Positions 1-6,484 of a stretch of DNA of 41,196 nucleotides are shown one piece after another. The translations under genes and the position numbers were made by a program. Source of the stretch: Lachnospiraceae bacterium. GTDB taxonomy: Bacteria; Bacillota; Clostridia; Lachnospirales; Lachnospiraceae. The notes below the pieces were generated by a model that saw only the letters and a program-made list of their open reading frames with translations, had not been told where the DNA came from and made no database searches. How positions within the stretch are numbered: the stretch's first letter is position 1; each line of letters starts with the position of its first letter. The stretch lies in contig CAAEWE010000060.1 in NCBI GenBank assembly GCA_900759665.1, forward strand, positions 1-41,196, given 5' to 3'.

Positions 1-416
1 GATAACCGAAATATGTGTTCTTTGCAAGAGTAAAGCAGGCATTTATAATTTAGATGTGTCCACACAGAAAAACATTTCTTCTGGGGGAGCACGACAATTA
101 AATATGATGATTTCACTGGACATAGGGAACAGTTACGCATTGCGCCGTGCCGCAGATGCGCCAGGATCGGTAAGGATGAATTGATGGAGATGAAATATAC
201 ATTTGATCAATCTGCCTGATGTGAGATGCCGGGAGCGATAACATCCATGCAAAAGAGGAATTGTGGTGATTCCGTGGTTGCGACTGTTCTACGATAATGA
301 TACTCCCTTTATGGTCTATAAGAGATGGTGCGAGTTCAGAGTGTGCTGCTAACCACAGCAACCGGTGATTTCAACTGGAGATTATATATATCAACAAGAG
401 ATTATTTAATTAACAC
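1..416. other. Gene-poor left edge, no gene recognised
   Basis: No convincing gene is visible. Two overlapping plus-strand frames are open, about 2-178 and 49-219. The second encodes a Cys-containing stretch (PCRRC) ending at a TGA at 217-219, but neither has a start codon with a ribosome site inside the window. They could be the tail of a degraded gene of the mobile element whose int end follows. An open minus-strand frame at 113-361 has no ribosome site and no family resemblance. From 220 to 416 I see only AT-rich sequence leading into the regulator promoter. Confidence 0.5.
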
Positions 417-444
417 TTGACAAAATACGCATAGCGTATATAAT
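417..444 (+). promoter_or_regulatory. Sigma-A-type promoter of the HTH regulator gene
   Basis: A perfect -35 TTGACA (417-422) and a perfect -10 TATAAT (439-444) are separated by 16 bp. They lie just upstream of the HTH gene that starts at 480. The -10 is embedded in a palindrome, so the promoter is probably repressible. Confidence 0.8.
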
Positions 445-458
445 ATTGTTATACGCTA
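425..458. promoter_or_regulatory. Palindromic operator over the -10 box
   Basis: TAGCGTATA (432-440) and TATACGCTA (450-458) form a perfect 9-bp inverted repeat separated by 9 bp and covering the -10 hexamer. A further half-site ATACGC at 425-430 faces GCGTAT at 434-439, giving three related half-sites. The position suggests autorepression by the HTH protein encoded next; that link is inference. Confidence 0.65.
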
Positions 459-479
459 AAAGTATTGGAAGGTGGCAAT

Positions 480-695
480 ATGAAAGGATATGAATTATTA
501 AAAGAAGCTCGTAGATTATCCGGAATGAAGCAGAAGGATATGGCGAAGTATTTTTACATGCCATATCGAACTTACCAAGACTGGGAACTAGGAAATAGGG
601 TTATTCCAGAATACATACTTCGTTTGGTACTCTATAAGCTTGAAATGGAAAAGATCATTCCATCCGGTCTTTTAGAAAGCATGGATGAGAAATAG
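480..695 (+). CDS. Small helix-turn-helix DNA-binding protein (71 aa)
   Basis: This 71-residue protein looks like a minimal Cro/XRE-type helix-turn-helix domain. The region from LLKEARRLSGMKQKDMA to YRTYQDWELGNR reads as helix-turn-recognition helix, followed by a short helical tail. The ATG at 480 is chosen because GGAAGGTGG lies just upstream; an in-frame TTG at 465 overlaps that ribosome site. It is the first gene of an HTH-xis-int module. The palindrome over its promoter suggests it regulates itself and perhaps the recombination genes. I do not recognise a named regulator. The fold call is fairly secure; the role is inferred. Confidence 0.75.
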   Translation: MKGYELLKEARRLSGMKQKDMAKYFYMPYRTYQDWELGNRVIPEYILRLVLYKLEMEKIIPSGLLESMDEK

Positions 696-845
696 TCTGT
701 TGTTGATGTATAAGTCAAACAAGGAACAAATGATTTGTTCTATGTGACTAACATCGATGCTTGCTTTTTCATTATCTGGCATTGTTGGCATTATGCAGGA
801 AATAAAGAGCAGATGTTGAATGATGATTTATTACGAGGTGATTCT

Positions 846-1061
846 ATGGGAGAAAAGACGAAAGAAAAACAGGAAGTCAGAATATCTGAAAAATTGTTAT
901 TGTCGATTAATGAGGCAAATGCTTTAAGCGGAATTGGACAGAATAAGCTCAGAGAGCTTACACTAGATCCACGCTGCCCATTTGTTTTATTTGTTGGTAG
1001 AAAGCGTTTGATAAAAAGGAAAGCTTTTGAAGCCTTCATTGACAAGGAACTGGAGATATAG
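846..1061 (+). CDS. xis: Tn916-type excisionase
   Basis: A basic protein of 71 residues. Its core, LLLSINEANALSGIG then ELTLDPRCPFVLFVGRKRLIKRK, is typical of the winged-helix excisionases of Tn916-like elements, which bend DNA at the element ends and favour excision by the integrase. The ATG at 846 follows GAGGTG at a usual distance; the frame is open upstream to about 735 but without a ribosome site. The gene lies 91 bp before int in the same direction, the usual order at the right end of Tn916/Tn1549-family elements. Family membership rests on order, size and residue pattern, not on a search. Confidence 0.82.
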   Translation: MGEKTKEKQEVRISEKLLLSINEANALSGIGQNKLRELTLDPRCPFVLFVGRKRLIKRKAFEAFIDKELEI

Positions 1062-1076
1062 CTACCGGGTTCTTTG

Positions 1077-1121
1077 TGGACAAAGAAGAGTGAATATGGT
1101 ACAATACAATGTGCTGTATTG
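1077..1121 (+). promoter_or_regulatory. Promoter of the integrase gene, overlapping a hairpin
   Basis: A -35 like TGGACA (1077-1082) and an extended -10 TGG-TACAAT (hexamer 1100-1105) are 17 bp apart. The -10 overlaps a 7-bp stem, CAATACA (1102-1108) with TGTATTG (1115-1121), followed by a T-rich stretch. That stem could attenuate read-through from xis while int keeps its own promoter. Confidence 0.55.
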
Positions 1122-1152
1122 AGCTTTTCTTTGGATAAAAGGAGGCTTATAC

Positions 1153-2283
1153 ATGGGACAAGACCTGAAAGGTCATGAACTTGGAGTTGGAATTGCTCAA
1201 AGGAAAGATGGGCGTTATACTGCAAGATTCGTTGACAAGAGAGGTAAGAGAAAACAGAAGTATTTCAAAAAACTTCAAGAGTGTCGTCGATGGCTGGCAG
1301 AAGCAGCGTATATAGATCGGAATTCTGATCTATCTGCCGGTGATAGTATGACAGTGGATGCGTGGTTTGATTATTTCTTAAATAGTGTAAAAGGTCCTAC
1401 TATTCGACCGAACACACGGAGAAATTACACAGAACGATATGAAAACAATATCAAAGATCATATCGGAAGGATGCATTTAGCAGATGTAAAACCAATACAT
1501 TGTCAACAGATTTTGAATGAGATGGCACCTCAATATGCTGAAAGTACAATCTATCAGTGCAGGGTTACCCTATATACTTTGTTTGAAGCCGCAGTTGAAA
1601 ATGATATATTATTGCGAAATCCTGTTAAAAAAACAGTGAAGATTCCCCAAAGTAAGAAGCCTAAGAAACGAAGAGTTCTTACGGTAGAGGAACAAAAACG
1701 GTTTCTGGATGTTGCATATGGGACAAGCAATTATAATCAATTTGCCTTTTTGCTGCAGACAGGACTTCGAACCGGAGAGATGATTGGGCTGAAGTGGTCT
1801 GATATTGATTTTAAGAAGGGTGTGATCCGTATTGAGAGAAGTATGGAATACAGACATGCTACTGGAGAGTGGCGTATAGGTCCGCCAAAGAGCAAAAGCG
1901 GTTACAGGGAAATTCCTATGACGGCTGAGTGCATCAGAATCTTGGAGTGTCAAAAGATGAAGATGTTTTCTTTGAAAGATGTTGATCCACAGTATAAAGA
2001 ATTTGTTTTCCTCTGCAGAAAAGGGGAACCGACCAAAAATTCTGCTTATGATACTTCGTTGTTTAAATTAGCACAAAAAGCAGGGATGGACTCTTTCTCA
2101 ATGCATACGCTTCGTCATACATATGCTACCAGATGTATTGAGGCAGGAATGCGACCTAAGACGCTACAGATGCTTCTGGGTCATTCGAATATTGGCATTA
2201 CAATGAATTTGTATGTCCATTTGACGGATGATGAAAAGAAGAAGGAAGTAGAAAAAGTTGAAAGAATGCTGAAAATGGTGTAA
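1153..2283 (+). CDS. int: Tyrosine recombinase / Tn916-like integrase
   Basis: A 376-residue site-specific integrase. Residues about 10-50 form the N-terminal arm-binding domain (pattern KDGRYTARFVDKRGKRKQKY), about 65-165 the SAM-like core-binding domain, and about 175-370 the catalytic domain. Visible catalytic elements are the first Arg in QTGLRTGEMIGLKW, the HTLRHTYATR box (His-x-x-Arg), the LGHSNI histidine and the Tyr in TMNLYVH, so the enzyme looks intact. The ATG at 1153 follows GGAGG at a good distance. It would cut and join the ends of the mobile element together with Xis. The stop codon lies only about 80 bp before ychF, so the element sits in the ychF upstream region. If the rest of an ICE exists it lies left of this window. 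Confidence 0.93.
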   Translation: MGQDLKGHELGVGIAQRKDGRYTARFVDKRGKRKQKYFKKLQECRRWLAEAAYIDRNSDLSAGDSMTVDAWFDYFLNSVKGPTIRPNTRRNYTERYENNIKDHIGRMHLADVKPIHCQQILNEMAPQYAESTIYQCRVTLYTLFEAAVENDILLRNPVKKTVKIPQSKKPKKRRVLTVEEQKRFLDVAYGTSNYNQFAFLLQTGLRTGEMIGLKWSDIDFKKGVIRIERSMEYRHATGEWRIGPPKSKSGYREIPMTAECIRILECQKMKMFSLKDVDPQYKEFVFLCRKGEPTKNSAYDTSLFKLAQKAGMDSFSMHTLRHTYATRCIEAGMRPKTLQMLLGHSNIGITMNLYVHLTDDEKKKEVEKVERMLKMV

Positions 2284-2325
2284 AAAATGGTGTAAACGCT
2301 TGCCGCAGTTACGCCGAAACACCAT
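2272..2325. repeat. Direct and inverted repeats at the int end of the element
   Basis: AAAATGGTGTAAA occurs twice in tandem (2272-2284 and 2284-2296), the first copy overlapping the int stop codon. The inverted copy ACACCAT follows at 2319-2325. Clustered short repeats just inside the int end are typical arm-type binding sites in Tn916-family elements. Assignment to Int or Xis binding is inference. Confidence 0.45.
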
Positions 2326-2361
2326 AAAATAAAGGCTTAACAAAGAAAGGAAAGATAGAAA

Positions 2362-3462
2362 ATGAAACTAGGAATTGTAGGACTTCCCAACGTAGGAAAA
2401 AGTACACTTTTTAACTCACTCACAAAGGCCGGCGCAGCAGAGGCCGCCAACTACCCATTCTGTACGATCGAACCAAATGTTGGTATCGTACCTGTTCCGG
2501 ACAAGCGGCTGGATGTTTTGGCAGAAATGCACCAGTCAGCAAAGGTAGTTCATGCAACGATTGAGTTTGTAGATATCGCAGGTCTGGTAAAGGGCGCATC
2601 CAAAGGAGAGGGACTTGGCAATCAGTTCCTTGCCAATATCCGTGAGGTTGATGCCATCGTTCATGTGGTACGCTGTTTTGATGATTCCAATATTGTGCAT
2701 GTAGATGGAAGTGTTGATCCGGTCCGTGATATTGAGACGATCAATTTGGAGCTGCTGTTCTCAGATATGGAGATTTTGGAAAGACGTTACGCAAAGCTGG
2801 TGAAGAGTGTCAAGAATGATAAGACTCTCGTGAAAGAGACAGAGTTGGTGGAGAAGCTCAAGAAGCATATGGAGGATGGTAACCTGGCGAAGACCTATGA
2901 GCCGGAGGATGATGACGAGAAAGCACTGCTGGAAAGCTTTAATCTGCTGACATACAAGCCGACAATTTATGCGGCAAACGTATCTGAGGACGATCTGGCG
3001 GATGATGCCGCTTCTAATGACTATGTAGCAAAGGTTCGTGAGTTTGCAAAGCAGGAAGGCTCAGAGGTATTTGTGATCTGTGCACAGATCGAGCAGGAGA
3101 TTGCAGAGCTGGAGGAGGACGAAAAGAAAGAATTCCTAGAGGATTTGGGACTTTCCGAGTCAGGCTTAGACAAGCTGATCTCTGCAAGCTACAATCTGTT
3201 GGGACTGATCAGTTATCTGACGACCGGACCGGATGAGAGCCGTGCATGGACTATTGAGAGAGGCACAAAGGCTCCTCAGGCAGCAGGAAAGATTCATACA
3301 GACTTTGAACGCGGTTTTATCCGTGCAGAGGTTGTAAGCTATGACAATCTGGTGGAGCAGGGAAGCATGAATGCCGCCAAGGAAAAGGGACTTGTCCGTT
3401 CCGAGGGAAAAGACTACGTCGTACAGGACGGCGATGTTGTATTATTCCGTTTTAATGTGTAA
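2362..3462 (+). CDS. ychF: Redox-regulated P-loop ATPase YchF (Obg/OLA1 family)
   Basis: The protein has 366 residues, the usual YchF length. The P-loop GLPNVGKST is at residues 6-14, followed by the switch II region DIAGLVKGASKGEGLG. The G4 element reads NVSE rather than NKxD, the known reason YchF/OLA1 proteins prefer ATP to GTP. A helical insertion (about 130-190) and a C-terminal TGS domain (about 280-366) are present. Family members bind ribosomes and take part in translation and oxidative-stress responses. An AAAGGAAAG-type ribosome site precedes the ATG. The mobile element ends just upstream, so native promoter elements may have been displaced; none is obvious between int and ychF. Confidence 0.96.
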   Translation: MKLGIVGLPNVGKSTLFNSLTKAGAAEAANYPFCTIEPNVGIVPVPDKRLDVLAEMHQSAKVVHATIEFVDIAGLVKGASKGEGLGNQFLANIREVDAIVHVVRCFDDSNIVHVDGSVDPVRDIETINLELLFSDMEILERRYAKLVKSVKNDKTLVKETELVEKLKKHMEDGNLAKTYEPEDDDEKALLESFNLLTYKPTIYAANVSEDDLADDAASNDYVAKVREFAKQEGSEVFVICAQIEQEIAELEEDEKKEFLEDLGLSESGLDKLISASYNLLGLISYLTTGPDESRAWTIERGTKAPQAAGKIHTDFERGFIRAEVVSYDNLVEQGSMNAAKEKGLVRSEGKDYVVQDGDVVLFRFNV

Positions 3463-3470
3463 AACGATTT

Positions 3471-3628
3471 AGAGCCACATAGAGATCAGCGAAAGAAACT
3501 ATTTCAAACTTGTTTGAAAAGTAGTTTCTTTCGTTGATTTCATGAGGGGTCAATTCCCTCAACCGCAGACAAAAGCCGCAAAGCAGCGAGAGCCTGCGTT
3601 AGCAGGCGGGTCTGCGGTATGTGGCTCT
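3471..3628. repeat. Folded 158-bp element with terminal inverted repeats (MITE-like or structured RNA)
   Basis: AGAGCCACAT (3471-3480) pairs perfectly with ATGTGGCTCT (3619-3628) and encloses three further hairpins. The first is a very long hairpin (3485-3538) with a 17-bp near-perfect outer stem containing GAAAGAAACTA. The second is a short GAGGG/CCCTC hairpin (3544-3560). The third is a CCGCAGAC/GTCTGCGG stem (3563-3570 with 3610-3617) carrying an inner GCCTGC/GCAGGC hairpin (3592-3607). The layout is a four-way junction closed by a 10-bp stem. No U-run follows, so it is not a simple terminator. It fills the ychF-lgt spacer and could be a small non-autonomous repeat, a structured RNA, or both. 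Confidence 0.65.
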
Positions 3629-3701
3629 GAATCATATATGGACGAATAAATAAAGACTGACAGGTTTGCTGACAAAGTAAATAAAGAAGGGAGAAATTAA
3701 G

Positions 3702-4571
3702 ATGGCTCCGGATATTCGATTCCCCCATCTGGGGATAGAGATTGCATCACTGGGCAAGGGCATTACCATTGGCGGTTTCACCATTGCATTTTATGGAATG
3801 ATCATTGCATTCGGCATGGTGATGGGATATCTGATGACAGCATTTCAGGCGAAGCGCACCGGGCAGGAACCGGATCTTTATCTGGATCTTGCACTGTGGG
3901 ACATTGTATTTGCTGTGATCGGTGCGAGAATATATTACGTTGTATTCAGTTGGAACTACTATAAGGATAATTTGTTACAGATATTCAATACCCGTGGTGG
4001 AGGCTTGGCGATTTACGGTGGTGTGATCGCCGGTGTGATCACAACCATTATCTTCGGGAAGGTTCGGAAGCAGAATTTCTTTCAGCTTCTGGATACCGCC
4101 TGTGTTGGACTGATCACGGGGCAGCTCATTGGCCGTTGGGGCAATTTCTGTAACCGGGAGGCGTTTGGTGGATATACCAATGGTCTGTTTGCGATGCAGC
4201 TCAAAGAGAGTGACGTGGCATCCTCCAATCTGACGCACGCTGTGTTGAAGCATATCGTAGAGATTGATGGAACCCGATATATCCAGGTGCATCCGACATT
4301 TCTTTATGAATCTCTTTGGAATGTTGGTGTACTGATCATATTGCTGCTTTTTACAAAGCACCGTAAATATAATGGACAGATCTTTTTGATCTATCTGCTG
4401 GGGTATGGTCTGGGCAGAGTGTGGATTGAAGGTCTGCGGACAGATCAGCTGCTCTTTTTCGGCACAGGTGTTGCTGTTTCCCAGGTGCTTTCCGGAGTAC
4501 TGGTAGTGGTATCGGCAGGAATCCTGATCTATCAGTATGTGAAAGGACGGCAGGAGAAAAAGACTGTCTGA
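3702..4571 (+). CDS. lgt: Prolipoprotein diacylglyceryl transferase
   Basis: A 289-residue polytopic membrane enzyme that moves diacylglycerol from phosphatidylglycerol to the lipobox cysteine of prolipoproteins, the first step of lipoprotein maturation at the outer face of the cytoplasmic membrane. The Lgt signature GRWGNFCNREAFGG is at about residues 144-157. Other family hallmarks are IYGGVIAG near residue 105 and HPTFLYESLWN near 200. About seven hydrophobic segments are visible and the length is normal. AGGGAG precedes the ATG. The gene is followed by a strong terminator and preceded by the folded repeat element. Confidence 0.96.
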   Translation: MAPDIRFPHLGIEIASLGKGITIGGFTIAFYGMIIAFGMVMGYLMTAFQAKRTGQEPDLYLDLALWDIVFAVIGARIYYVVFSWNYYKDNLLQIFNTRGGGLAIYGGVIAGVITTIIFGKVRKQNFFQLLDTACVGLITGQLIGRWGNFCNREAFGGYTNGLFAMQLKESDVASSNLTHAVLKHIVEIDGTRYIQVHPTFLYESLWNVGVLIILLLFTKHRKYNGQIFLIYLLGYGLGRVWIEGLRTDQLLFFGTGVAVSQVLSGVLVVVSAGILIYQYVKGRQEKKTV

Positions 4572-4642
4572 TAAAGGATACAAGCGGGTGTGCAGTGGTT
4601 AGAATAAAATGAACACACAAAACAATATAAATAATTAAAAAC

Positions 4643-4684
4643 AGAGAGGAATATGAACCGGTTTCATATCCCTCTCTATTTTGT
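4643..4684. terminator. Bidirectional terminator between lgt and the ABC-F gene
   Basis: AGAGAGG (4643-4649) pairs with CCTCTCT (4671-4677). The stem continues through ATATGAA/TTCATAT with one mismatch, around a CCGG loop. TATTTTGT follows on the plus strand and a GTTTTTAAT-type run follows on the minus strand. It lies between two convergent genes. Confidence 0.85.
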
Positions 4685-4740
4685 ATGATAAATTTCAGCG
4701 TATCTGTCATTTTATAAAACAGGATCAATGATTCGATGCA

Positions 4741-6372
4741 TTAATCTTCATCTTCATTCTGTACAGACAGAAGCTGTCTCTTGCGGGCCATTTCATCACT
4801 GTCCAGATACTCGTCGTAGGTGGAAATCTTATCGATCAGTCCGCCCGGTGTGATCTCCATGATACGGTTGGCGATCGTCTGGATAAACTGATGATCCTGC
4901 GAGGTGAAGAGTACCACGCCCGGGAATTTGATCAGACCATTATTTAATGCCGTGATCGACTCCATATCCAGATGGTTGGTTGGCTCATCCATGATCAGAA
5001 TGTTGGATGCGAGGATCATCATCTTGGACAGCATAACACGGACACGCTCACCACCGGAAAGGACATTCACTTTCTTGACGCCGTCCTCGCCAGGGAAAAG
5101 CATACGGCCAAGGAAACCACGTACATAAGTCGGATCCTTCTCCGGAGAGAATGGCATCAGCCAGTCTACGATCGTGTCATCACTGGCAAACAGCTCTGTA
5201 TTGTCCTTCGGGAAGTAAGAGAAGCTTGTGGTCACGCCCCACTTGTAAGATCCTTCATCCGGTTCCATTTCTCCGGCAAGGATCTGGAACAGGGTAGTAG
5301 CGGCGATCGTATTGCTTCCCACGAAAGCAACTTTATCTTCGCGGCCGATGATAAAGGAAATATCATCCAGAACCTTTACTCCGTCAATGGTCTTGGAAAG
5401 ATGTTCTACGGTAAGAACCTCATTACCGATCTCACGCTCCGGACGGAAATCAATATAAGGATATTTACGGCTGGAAGGTTTCATATCGTCCAGCTCAATT
5501 TTTTCCAAAGCACGTTTTCTGGAGGTTGCCTGCTTCGACTTGGAAGCGTTGGCACTGAATCGCTGGATAAATTCCTGCAGCTCCTTGATCTTTTCCTCTT
5601 TCTTCTTATTTGCTTCTTTCATCTGTTTGATCATCAACTGACTTGACTCATACCAGAAGTCATAGTTTCCGGCATAAAGCTGGATTTTGGCATAATCAAT
5701 ATCTGCAATATGGGTGCAGACCTTGTTCAGGAAATAACGGTCATGGGATACCACGATCACGGTATTGTCAAAATCAATCAGGAAATCCTCCAGCCAGCGG
5801 ATCGCTTCCAGATCCAAATGGTTGGTCGGCTCGTCGAGAAGGAGAATGTCCGGATTACCAAAAAGTGCCTGTGCCAGAAGGATTTTAACCTTCTCATTGG
5901 CAGGCAGCTCACTCATCATCATAGAATGTGTCTCGGTAGGTACGCCAAGTCCGTTCAGGAGAGTAGCAGCATCGGATTCTGCTTCCCATCCATTCATGGT
6001 CGCAAATTCCTCCTCAAGCTCAGCGGCACGGATACCGTCCTCGTCGCTGAAATCCGGTTTTGCGTAAATCTCATCCTTTTCCTTCATGATCTGGTAAAGA
6101 CGTTCATTTCCCATGATAACGGTATCCAGCACAGAATACGCATCATACTGGAAGTGATCCTGCTTCAGGAAAGAAAGACGCTGTCCCGGTGTGATAATGA
6201 CATCACCCTTGGACGGCTCGATCTCGCCGTTTAAGATCTTCAGAAAAGTAGATTTACCGGCACCGTTGGCACCGATCAGTCCATAACAGTTGCCTTCGGT
6301 AAACTTGATATTTACATCCTCAAAGAGGGCCTTTTTGCCAAGACGTAATGTGACATTGCTTGCTTGTATCAT
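4741..6372 (-). CDS. ABC-F family ATPase, YkpA/YbiT type
   Basis: A soluble tandem-ATPase of 543 residues with no membrane domain. The ABC-F family acts on ribosomes, in translation regulation or antibiotic protection; YkpA/YbiT-type members are house genes. NBD1 (about 1-250) has an intact Walker A, GANGAGKST, and Walker B LLLDEPTNHLD. A charged linker with the helical region NASKSKQATSRKR follows, then NBD2 (about 310-540) with LSGGERVRV and IMDEPTNHLD. The NBD2 Walker A is degenerate (GSNTIAATT), and the NBD1 signature reads LPANEKVK instead of LSGGQ. The start at 6372 is chosen over the upstream ATG at 6432 because GGAGG lies 7 nt before it and homologues begin with this MIxxxNVxLR pattern. 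It lies downstream of the YfhO-like gene. Confidence 0.93.
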   Translation of the reverse strand: MIQASNVTLRLGKKALFEDVNIKFTEGNCYGLIGANGAGKSTFLKILNGEIEPSKGDVIITPGQRLSFLKQDHFQYDAYSVLDTVIMGNERLYQIMKEKDEIYAKPDFSDEDGIRAAELEEEFATMNGWEAESDAATLLNGLGVPTETHSMMMSELPANEKVKILLAQALFGNPDILLLDEPTNHLDLEAIRWLEDFLIDFDNTVIVVSHDRYFLNKVCTHIADIDYAKIQLYAGNYDFWYESSQLMIKQMKEANKKKEEKIKELQEFIQRFSANASKSKQATSRKRALEKIELDDMKPSSRKYPYIDFRPEREIGNEVLTVEHLSKTIDGVKVLDDISFIIGREDKVAFVGSNTIAATTLFQILAGEMEPDEGSYKWGVTTSFSYFPKDNTELFASDDTIVDWLMPFSPEKDPTYVRGFLGRMLFPGEDGVKKVNVLSGGERVRVMLSKMMILASNILIMDEPTNHLDMESITALNNGLIKFPGVVLFTSQDHQFIQTIANRIMEITPGGLIDKISTYDEYLDSDEMARKRQLLSVQNEDED

Positions 6373-6445
6373 CGAAATCCTCCATTCGTGCTCAAATTCA
6401 TGAATTACATGTGATGCTGTGAACTGACTCATGCATCATCTTATT

Positions 6446-6477
6446 AGGTGTACTTTCCTATAATAAGGCATACACCT
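6446..6477. promoter_or_regulatory. Inverted repeat upstream of the ABC-F gene
   Basis: AGGTGTA (6446-6452) and TACACCT (6471-6477) form a perfect 7-bp inverted repeat around an AT-rich centre. The centre contains a minus-strand -10-like TATTAT (6465-6460). It sits between the YfhO-like stop codon and the ABC-F start. It could be an operator over a promoter or an mRNA hairpin; no -35 box is convincing. Confidence 0.35.
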
Positions 6478-6484
6478 TTCTATT

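Noticed and set aside
130..2314. CAGTTACGC at 130-138 and 2306-2314 as att core repeats of a 2.2-kb element
   Set aside because: A 9-bp match between two AT/GC-mixed stretches of this size can arise by chance, and the neighbouring bases do not match; no empty site is available for comparison.
5710..6234. 174-codon open frame opposite the ABC-F gene
   Set aside because: It lies entirely antisense to a well-conserved ATPase, has no ribosome site and no recognisable motif; it is a shadow of the opposite frame.
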